From CAYRIY01 sp964424335 (GTDB lineage Bacteria; Bacillota; Limnochordia; DTU080; RSA5), in contig CAYRIY010000043.1 of assembly GCA_964424335.1 (NCBI GenBank), forward strand, positions 1 through 27,320: a stretch of DNA of 27,320 bases, in the 5' to 3' direction. Below, one piece after another: positions 21,860 through 27,320 of this stretch. The translations under genes were made by a program, and so were the position numbers. How positions within the stretch are numbered: the first letter of the stretch is position 1; every line of letters begins with the position of its first letter. The notes beneath the pieces were generated by a model. The model was not told where the DNA came from and ran no database searches. It was given only the letters and a program-made list of their open reading frames with translations.

Positions 21860-23398
21860 ATGCTGACCTTCATCGAAATCGTGGAATCGTTATGGAACAG
21901 CGTCTTATCGCAGCTCCCAACGATTCTCCTGGCCCTGGTCGTGCTTTTCGTAGGATGGGTCATCGCCCGGTACGTATCCAAGGTGCTGGGGCGCTTGGTG
22001 TATGCGCTCACAGACCATTCTCAGGTCCAGGAGCTCGTCGAAGAACAAGAACGGTACAGGGTGGACAAAGTAGTCGCCAGGGTCTCGTTCTACGTCTTGA
22101 TGGTCTTTGTCCTTGGGCAGTTTTTTGACATCCTCGGGGTATCGGTCGTCAGGGGACCGCTGGTCTCGGTCGCCAACGAGTTTGCCCTAGCGGTTCCCAA
22201 TCTCATCAAGGCCGTGCTCATCCTCTTGTCCGCTTGGGTGCTCGCAACGCTGCTGCGCGGGCTCGCCGTCAGGGCGCTCGCCGCCAAGGCCGTCAGCCGG
22301 ACGCTGGAGCGCATGGAGGTCGTCGAAGACGATTCGGGCCGCTCCGCATTGATCAAGACCGCGGGGAACGTCGTGTACTACCTCGTGTTGATCATGTTCT
22401 TGCCGGCGGTGTTTGGGGCGCTCCGCCTCGAAGGGCTACAGGGTCCTTTTGAGCAAGTCATCGCCCAGGCGCTCGGATTTTTGCCAAAGCTTGTGGCGGC
22501 TTCGATCACCGTGCTGCTCGGCTACTTCGCGGCTCGTATCGTGCGGGGGCTATTTACCCAGTTCCTCGCCAACGTGGGTGTGGACCGGCTTCCGGAGAGG
22601 GTCGGCATGGGCCAGGTCTTTGAGTCCGTCCCGCTCTCCCGGTCCCTGGGTACGATTGCGTTTATCCTGGTCTTGCTGCCGATCACGATTTCGGCGCTCG
22701 AGTCCCTCGGCGTCGAGGCGATCTCCGGACCGGCGATCAGCATGCTTACCATTGTTTTGAACATGGTGCCCAGCGTAGCGATCGCACTGGTCATTTTCGC
22801 AGCAGGCGTCGTGCTGGCCCGTTGGGTCGGAAACCTCACGACGACGATCTTGGAGAGCATCAACTTGGCGGGCTTTTTGGTTCGCTGGGGCCTGCTTCGC
22901 AGTGACAACACGGCCTCCGTCGTGCACTCGGTGCTTGGCAAAGTCGTGACCGGCATCGCCGTGCTGTTGGTCTTGATCGAAGTCTTCGACGTTTTGCACA
23001 TGACGGAGCTCAGCAGCATCCTTGGCGGCATCCTGGCGTACTTGCCTCACGTGGTCATCGCCGTGGCCATTTTGGCCGTCGGCTACGCCGTGAGCCAGTT
23101 CGCGCATCGGAGTCTGCGGTCGGTGCTCGAGCACACGTCGTATCCGGTTTGGCTCGCCTCCGTCGCCAGGTACGCCATTGCCGTGTTGACGGTGATGATG
23201 GCGTTAGAGCAGCTCGGCGTTGCGCCGGCCATCGTGGTGAATGCATTCTCGATCCTGCTCGGTTCGCTCGCGCTTGCGGCGGCGATCGCCCTTGGGCTCG
23301 GCGGCAAAGAGCCCGCCCAGCGCTGGTTGGAGAAGAACTTGCCGATCCAGTCGCGCGATCGGTCAAGCGACGACACCGATGAGGACGCGACGGCCTAA
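21860..23398 (+). CDS. Integral membrane protein with five TM-helix repeats (CmpX/small mechanosensitive channel-like)
   Basis: This 512-residue polytopic protein is built of about five homologous units with a 93-96 residue period. Each begins with a proline-led span: LPTILLALVVLFVGW, VPNLIKAVLILLSAW, LPKLVAASITVLLGY, VPSVAIALVIFAAG and LPHVVIAVAILAVGY, with Pro at 20, 113, 209, 304 and 396. Each span ends in a basic amphipathic stretch, and a further hydrophobic pair lies between units. This is the conserved TM-helix (PF05552-type) architecture. The C-terminal span SLALAAAIALGLGGKEPAQ resembles the pore helix of MscS channels, but the MscS beta domain is absent. The tail is acidic. A role in osmotic or ion homeostasis is inference. 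The ATG has AGGAGGG upstream, and a strong terminator follows the stop. Confidence 0.85.
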   Translation: MLTFIEIVESLWNSVLSQLPTILLALVVLFVGWVIARYVSKVLGRLVYALTDHSQVQELVEEQERYRVDKVVARVSFYVLMVFVLGQFFDILGVSVVRGPLVSVANEFALAVPNLIKAVLILLSAWVLATLLRGLAVRALAAKAVSRTLERMEVVEDDSGRSALIKTAGNVVYYLVLIMFLPAVFGALRLEGLQGPFEQVIAQALGFLPKLVAASITVLLGYFAARIVRGLFTQFLANVGVDRLPERVGMGQVFESVPLSRSLGTIAFILVLLPITISALESLGVEAISGPAISMLTIVLNMVPSVAIALVIFAAGVVLARWVGNLTTTILESINLAGFLVRWGLLRSDNTASVVHSVLGKVVTGIAVLLVLIEVFDVLHMTELSSILGGILAYLPHVVIAVAILAVGYAVSQFAHRSLRSVLEHTSYPVWLASVARYAIAVLTVMMALEQLGVAPAIVVNAFSILLGSLALAAAIALGLGGKEPAQRWLEKNLPIQSRDRSSDDTDEDATA

Positions 23399-23435
23399 GC
23401 TAGGGTCGGGTGGGGGGCTCAGCACGTCGCCCCGC

Positions 23436-23500
23436 AAAAGAAGACGGCGCGTGTTCGCACATTTTGAGCGGACGACTGCGCCGTCTTCTTTTAATTTTTG
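23436..23500 (+). terminator. Strong intrinsic terminator of the membrane-protein gene
   Basis: AAAAGAAGACGGCGC (23436-23450) and GCGCCGTCTTCTTTT (23478-23492) form a perfect 15-bp stem with a 27-nt loop. The stem's 3' strand runs into TTTTAATTTTTG, the expected U-rich tail. It sits 38 bp after the stop codon. Confidence 0.9.
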
Positions 23501-23716
23501 CCCAGGTTGGCAGCGCCACAGGAAGATTGCCCGCGCCGTCGTATTGCGATTTTCGTGCCGTTTTCACTCAATTTTGAGAGAGCGATCACGTAAAGAGACG
23601 TTCCATTGAACAGCAAAAGGAGAGGCCGGGAGTAATCTGAAGTGAAGGGGAACTAAAGTGGAAGCGAGAACGCAGAAGCTTTAGGAAACAAAGGCGTAAG
23701 GAGGGCCAAAGCGGGC
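23501..23716 (+). other. Non-coding leader of the PhyH gene
   Basis: This 216-bp stretch follows the terminator and must hold the promoter for the PhyH gene. A TTGAAC (23606-23611) and a TAATCT (23633-23638) are present, but their 21-bp spacing is too long to call a promoter. A small CTCAA-TT-TTGAG hairpin lies near 23570. Several purine-rich Shine-Dalgarno-like runs occur between 23615 and 23660, but no start codon with a sensible frame follows them. Confidence 0.4.
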
Positions 23717-24643
23717 ATGGTCACGATCGACGTGGGTGAAGGCCGAGCAGTAAAAGGGCCATTGATCTCCAATGGTTTTGAGTTGAGCACGGATTCCAAG
23801 CGGCTAGGATGGCTCAAGCCGACCGATCCGTCCCGTCCCATTAAGGAGCTTCGCGACCAGTATCGGCAAGACGGGTACCTCTGGCTAAAAGGCATCCTAG
23901 ACCGCGATGCGGTGCTCGATTTCCGGCGTCGTTACTTTGAACGCATGCAGGAAACCGGAATGCTCAAAGCCGGGTCCGATCCCGTCGACGGCATCTTTTC
24001 GGGCGAATCTTGGGATCGGGAAGCTGTCCGCAAAGGCCTGATGGAAGTGGTGCGCTGGGCACGGTACGAGGCCTTTTGCATGATGGAGCCCATCCTTTCG
24101 TTTTACGAAACGTTTATCGAAGCTCCCGTGTACCTCCACAAGCGCAAGATCATTCGTCACAACTTTCCCGGTGAATCCTCGTGCACCGGAGCTCACTACG
24201 ACCTCGTCTACTTGCGGGGCGGCACCGACAAACTCTTTACAAGCTGGATTCCGATCGGCGACGTCTCGGTCGAGATGGGCGGTTTGGTCTATCTGGAAGG
24301 CTCTGACGCCGACGGTCGCAGGATCGAAGAGGAGTTAGGCGTCAAAAACTTAGAGAGCCTGACGCACGAGGAGAAGGTGAAGGCTCATCACGACAGCATG
24401 TTGAAAGGGTGGCTCTCCAAAGATCTGCCGGCTTTGGCCGAAAAGTACGATCGACGGTGGCTGATGGCCGACTATGAAGCAGGCGACATGGTCGTTCACA
24501 GCCCCTACATGGTCCACGCAGCGACCCAAAACACCGACGAGCAAGGGCGATTTCGCCTCTCGACCGACATTCGGTATCAATCGGTGCGTGAAGAGATCGA
24601 CATCCGCTGGGCCAACCACTGGTCCTTGGACGACATGCTTTAA
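23717..24643 (+). CDS. Phytanoyl-CoA dioxygenase (PhyH) family Fe(II)/2-oxoglutarate oxygenase
   Basis: This 308-residue cytoplasmic non-haem iron oxygenase would hydroxylate a small molecule using 2-oxoglutarate and oxygen. The facial triad is visible as His160-x-Asp162 in GAHYDLVY and a distal His267 in YMVHAATQN. Arg280 in GRFRLSTDIRY is placed to bind the 2-oxoglutarate carboxylate. The N-terminal DQYRQDGYLWLKGILDRDAV matches the start of the PhyH fold. Length is normal. The ATG is preceded by AAGGAGGG at 11 nt. It converges on a Gfo/Idh/MocA gene across a GC-rich hairpin, so the two are neighbours but not one operon. The substrate is not deducible; bacterial members act on diverse metabolites, not only phytanoyl-CoA. 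Confidence 0.92.
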   Translation: MVTIDVGEGRAVKGPLISNGFELSTDSKRLGWLKPTDPSRPIKELRDQYRQDGYLWLKGILDRDAVLDFRRRYFERMQETGMLKAGSDPVDGIFSGESWDREAVRKGLMEVVRWARYEAFCMMEPILSFYETFIEAPVYLHKRKIIRHNFPGESSCTGAHYDLVYLRGGTDKLFTSWIPIGDVSVEMGGLVYLEGSDADGRRIEEELGVKNLESLTHEEKVKAHHDSMLKGWLSKDLPALAEKYDRRWLMADYEAGDMVVHSPYMVHAATQNTDEQGRFRLSTDIRYQSVREEIDIRWANHWSLDDML

Positions 24644-24652
24644 AGGCATCGG

Positions 24653-24697
24653 GCGCTAAGGGCGGGGCTTTGCGGATCAGCGCCCCGCCCTTAACGC
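24653..24697. terminator. Bidirectional GC-rich hairpin between convergent genes
   Basis: The arms 24653-24668 and 24682-24697 pair over 16 positions with one mismatch, including an uninterrupted 11-bp core (AAGGGCGGGGC with GCCCCGCCCTT). It ends right at the stop codon of the minus-strand gene. There is no long T-run. Confidence 0.75.
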
Positions 24698-25669
24698 TCA
24701 GGAGCGATCTGACAGGATCTCCTGAGCGAGAATCTTTTCGGCTATCTCCATGGTTTTCAGTGCGTCGCCAAAGTGAGAGGAGGGAAGCGTTCCCGCCTTG
24801 ACGGCGTCGATAAACTCCCGGTTTTTGGCCTGAAATCCGCCGAAGACGTACAACTGATCGCTGCCTGCCACTTCCTTTGTGTCAAACTCCACGCCTTTCG
24901 TGTCGCCGTCGGCGTAGAGATACCCTTTCCCCTCGTGTTCCGCCTCTGCGCAGATGCCGGGAGCGTGCATCTCGACGGAAAAGATCCGCCGACCGCTCGA
25001 CCAACTGTTGATCAAGATGCCCGTCGCGCCCGAGTCAAACTCGATCGTGGCCGAGATAAAGTTGATGTCCGGCACGCCGACTCGATTCGTGCGTGAGTGG
25101 ATCGCTGTCACTTCGCCGCCGCACATCCAACGCAAGGTGTCGATCGAATGCACGGTGTCGTCCATCATGTGGTCGACGGCGCCGAGAAACGGCTGGACGC
25201 TGTTTTTGTAAAATCGGCAGACGGCGTGGACGATCGGCCCGCGCTCAAGACACGCCTGTCTGAGCTTTACGATCATCGGAGTAATGCGCCGTTGAAAGCT
25301 CACCTGCGTGATGCAGCCGTGCTTCTCCGCTAGGTAGGCGAGGGCTCTTGCCTGGTGCATCGTGATGCCCATGGGCTTTTCGATGTAGAGGTTGAGCCCA
25401 TTTCTCAAGCACCAGGTCCACACGTCATACATGATATGGGGAGGACCAATCGCGTACACGGCGTCGGGCGCCGTCTCCTCGATCATCTTTTTATAGTCGG
25501 TGTATCGCCGTTCAATTCCGTATTTGTCGGCGGTCGCGTGGAGTCGCTCCGTGTTTAGGTCGCAGGCGGCCGCCATCGTCACATCGGAGAACGAGTGGAG
25601 CGATGGGTAGTGGACACTGTTTGCCATGCCCCCTGCTCCGATCATTGCGACGCGCACATGCTCTTTCAT
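24698..25669 (-). CDS. Gfo/Idh/MocA family oxidoreductase (third in the window)
   Basis: This 323-residue NAD(P)-dependent dehydrogenase-type protein has the Rossmann motif IGAGGMA (10-16), Asp37 in AACDLNTERL, and the intact EKP motif (97-99, YIEKPMGIT). The substrate-domain segment VDHMMDDTVHSIDTLRW carries the family's conserved H-x3-D-type pair (HSID). The ATG follows AAGGGG by about 10 nt, and the length is typical. It lies between the PhyH gene (convergent) and the isochorismatase-like gene (divergent, 314 bp away). The substrate is unknown. It is not closely similar to the two dehydrogenases of the central operon. Confidence 0.93.
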   Translation of the reverse strand: MKEHVRVAMIGAGGMANSVHYPSLHSFSDVTMAAACDLNTERLHATADKYGIERRYTDYKKMIEETAPDAVYAIGPPHIMYDVWTWCLRNGLNLYIEKPMGITMHQARALAYLAEKHGCITQVSFQRRITPMIVKLRQACLERGPIVHAVCRFYKNSVQPFLGAVDHMMDDTVHSIDTLRWMCGGEVTAIHSRTNRVGVPDINFISATIEFDSGATGILINSWSSGRRIFSVEMHAPGICAEAEHEGKGYLYADGDTKGVEFDTKEVAGSDQLYVFGGFQAKNREFIDAVKAGTLPSSHFGDALKTMEIAEKILAQEILSDRS

Positions 25670-25983
25670 TTCCAGACGCCCCTTTTGGTGTTTTGCAACA
25701 GGCCGCTCCTAAACTACGTCCAGCATGCGTCCCCGGGCGGCAGTGATTTTACCCATACATCGTAACAAGAGGCACGCAGGAAAAGTGGTCACGTATTTAA
25801 CTCTTTCGCGCGTCTTTTTCGGATATTTGCGCGTCGGGGCACGTCGGGTTCGAAAGAAACGCGCGCAGGATGTGAAACAAGGTCAACATGACGTGATGCG
25901 CACGGCTTATCGTTCATAGTAGGAAGATTGTCGTCATATTAGACCGAATCGCCATCGAAGCAGGAGAAGGGTGGGACTCCCAC
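25670..25983. other. Divergent intergenic region, 314 bp
   Basis: This holds the control regions of the minus-strand dehydrogenase and the plus-strand hydrolase. It is locally AT-richer around 25740-25830 and 25910-25945, as expected for promoters. I find no -35/-10 pair of good spacing on either strand. A GCGCG-rich stretch (25805-25835) allows a weak CGCGC/GCGCG pairing. An open frame at 25725-25919 has no ribosome binding site or recognisable product and is not called. Confidence 0.5.
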
Positions 25984-26772
25984 ATGGAGCAGTTGACGTT
26001 TGGAATTCGTCGCTTTAAAGCACCGGATCCGCATTCCGAAACGTTCGACCGTGTGCACGAGGTGTTGAATTGGAATCCTGAGGAAACCGCAGCGGCCCAA
26101 AGTGATATGTGGGACCAGCACTGGTGCAAGGGGGCAACCGCAAGAGTTCGGGAGATGGCCCCGCGCATGAACGAAGTCTTTTTCAAACTTCGTGAGATGG
26201 GCGTGCTCATCGTACACGGGCCGAGCGATACGCTTGACCGTTACCGGGAGCACCCCGCAAGGCGCCGAGTGTTGGAGGCGGCCAGGGCGTGCCCCCGGCC
26301 CGATTACCCCGACCATGAGGTAAACACGCTGCCACTTCCGCTCGACGCGTCCGATGAGGGGTGTTGGTGCGAACCAAAGTGTGAGGTGAGGAGAGCCTGG
26401 AGCGGCCAGACCGACCTGATCCCCATCGACGAGCGAGATGCAATCACGGACAGTGAAGACATCTTCTCGCTTTATAAGGCGCGGGGAATCAAGAATGTGC
26501 TCTTTTTTGGCGTTCATTTGAACATGTGCGTGCTAAATCGCCCATTCGCCATACGGGCGCTCTTAAGGCGCGGGTTCAATGTCGTGCTCGTGCGCGATCT
26601 AACGGATGCCATGTACAATCCGGCCCTTCCGCCGTACGTCGACCACTTTACCGGCAACGACCTCCTCATCGCCCACATCGAGAAGCACATCTGTCCAACG
26701 ACGACGAGCGACGAGTTTATCGGTGGAGCCCCGTTTCGTTTCCGGGAAGATCAAAGGACAAACCGCGAGTAG
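25984..26772 (+). CDS. Isochorismatase-like cysteine hydrolase
   Basis: This 262-residue member of the isochorismatase/nicotinamidase fold is expected to use an Asp-Lys-Cys triad. The acidic residue lies in SDMWDQHWC (Asp41), and the nucleophile is Cys182 in FFGVHLNMCVLNRPFAIRAL, matching the family's G-x-H/T-x2-C pattern. LVRDLTDAMYNP follows as the usual final strand and turn. The lysine is not obvious by eye. A Cys-rich insert, GCWCEPKC (126-133), is unusual and could be a metal or redox site. The protein is longer than typical members (180-220 residues), and DMWDQHWC characterises an uncharacterised subgroup. AGGAGAAGGG lies 12 nt before the ATG. A tetraloop hairpin follows, shared with the converging partial dehydrogenase gene. 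Confidence 0.88.
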   Translation: MEQLTFGIRRFKAPDPHSETFDRVHEVLNWNPEETAAAQSDMWDQHWCKGATARVREMAPRMNEVFFKLREMGVLIVHGPSDTLDRYREHPARRRVLEAARACPRPDYPDHEVNTLPLPLDASDEGCWCEPKCEVRRAWSGQTDLIPIDERDAITDSEDIFSLYKARGIKNVLFFGVHLNMCVLNRPFAIRALLRRGFNVVLVRDLTDAMYNPALPPYVDHFTGNDLLIAHIEKHICPTTTSDEFIGGAPFRFREDQRTNRE

Positions 26773-26812
26773 GGGCGTTTTAACTTAGACCTGGCTGATC
26801 GATCGAAGCGTG

Positions 26813-26832
26813 GGCGCCCCCTGAGGGGCGCC
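26813..26832. terminator. Bidirectional hairpin between convergent genes
   Basis: GGCGCCCC (26813-26820) and GGGGCGCC (26825-26832) form an 8-bp perfect stem with a CTGA loop, 40 bp after the hydrolase stop and 22 bp from the stop of the minus-strand gene. T-runs are absent, so it is stable but not a textbook intrinsic terminator. Confidence 0.6.
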
Positions 26833-26854
26833 TTGCGTCGTGTGTGCTGCACGT

Positions 26855-27320
26855 CTAGTCTCCGGAAATCTCCGATTCGGTCAATGGGACCGCTCGATTC
26901 GAGTCGATCGCTAGCTGGGCTTGCAACGCGATCTCGGTCACCCTGAACGCGTCGCGCAGTGAGATGAACGAGTCGCCCTCGCCTTGGACGGACCTCAAGA
27001 ACGCCGTATACCAGTGCTCTGTAGCGGGATTGGGGAGTGTCTGGACGCCTTTGGCTTCGGTAATGAGCGTGGCGCGGTCATCGAGCGCCAACGACTCCAC
27101 GACGCCCTTCGTTCCGGTGATGCGAACACGCTCATCGCCATGGGTTGGCGCAGCCATCGGCCTCAAAAAGTCCAAAGTGACGTTGATGGCGCCGCCGTTG
27201 GCCTGGCGGAGCAAGAGTCCTGCTTGGCTGGCACAGCCAGGGTAATCGGGGTGCGGCGCGGTCGATTCCCAACCGGCTATCTCAACAAACACGTCGCCCA
27301 GGATCCACATGAGCCAGTCG
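26855..27320 (-). CDS. Gfo/Idh/MocA family oxidoreductase, C-terminal part (fourth; start lies outside the window)
   Basis: About 155 residues remain open to the right edge, so the gene begins beyond the window and the Met near 27310 is internal. The visible part is the beta-sheet substrate domain and final helices: the ILGDVFVEIAGW strand, GGAINVTLDFLRP, RVRITGTKGVVES (the family's 'G-T-x-G' strand turn), then HWYTAFLRSVQGEGDSFISLRDAFRVTEI, the standard C-terminal helix layout. The Rossmann part with its EKP motif is not visible, so cofactor binding cannot be judged. It converges on the isochorismatase-like gene. Confidence 0.85.
   Translation of the reverse strand, partial: DWLMWILGDVFVEIAGWESTAPHPDYPGCASQAGLLLRQANGGAINVTLDFLRPMAAPTHGDERVRITGTKGVVESLALDDRATLITEAKGVQTLPNPATEHWYTAFLRSVQGEGDSFISLRDAFRVTEIALQAQLAIDSNRAVPLTESEISGD

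Noticed and set aside
1..27320. CRISPR array, tRNA, insertion sequence or prophage
   Set aside because: No regularly spaced repeats, cloverleaf, transposase, integrase or phage structural gene was seen on either strand.

Overview
The window is a moderately GC-rich bacterial chromosome segment from a draft assembly; it contains two runs of exactly 100 N. Genes carry strong purine-rich ribosome binding sites and use GTG and TTG starts often. The gene content is dominated by carbohydrate catabolism (four Gfo/Idh/MocA oxidoreductases, a sugar ABC importer, a sulfatase, LacI, GntR and AraC regulators), with a quinone/catechol-type detoxification pair. This fits a GC-rich Bacillota or a neighbouring Gram-positive-like lineage, but that placement is inference and I would not defend it beyond phylum level.

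Left part (1-8416): the start of an AraC-type regulator leaves the window on the minus strand. A small DUF1858-like protein follows, preceded by a perfect 16-bp hairpin that reaches its ribosome binding site. Next is a three-gene sugar ABC importer (ATPase, permease, lipobox-less secreted binding protein) on the plus strand, facing a 592-residue secreted protein of unknown function on the minus strand. A LacI-type regulator and a sulfatase, both lacking their N-termini, then meet head to head at about position 7520. That is either an assembly chimera or a real rearrangement.

Central part (8417-19882): a YjbQ-family gene on the minus strand, then eight consecutive plus-strand genes. A HutC-type GntR repressor, with a sigma-A promoter and an overlapping palindromic operator, heads an alpha/beta hydrolase, two Gfo/Idh/MocA dehydrogenases, a xylose-isomerase-like TIM barrel, two unassigned proteins of about 400 residues and a giant glycosidase of more than 1044 residues. 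None of the enzymes has a signal peptide, so the pathway appears cytoplasmic. Paired Gfo/Idh/MocA and TIM-barrel enzymes are known from oxidative (3-keto) glycoside cleavage. Together with the two unassigned proteins this is the best candidate for an undescribed system here. Two of its intergenic spaces hold structured elements: one is a copy of a dispersed repeat and the other a compact three-way-junction fold.

Right part (19883-27320): after the second gap comes a divergent carboxylesterase/ring-cleaving dioxygenase pair (MhqD/MhqO-like), then an integral membrane protein made of five TM-helix repeats and ended by a strong terminator. A PhyH-type Fe/2-oxoglutarate oxygenase, a Gfo/Idh/MocA dehydrogenase, an isochorismatase-like cysteine hydrolase and the C-terminal part of a fourth Gfo/Idh/MocA protein follow. 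Both convergent gene ends here are marked by GC-rich hairpins. No tRNA, rRNA, CRISPR array, transposase or phage gene was seen.
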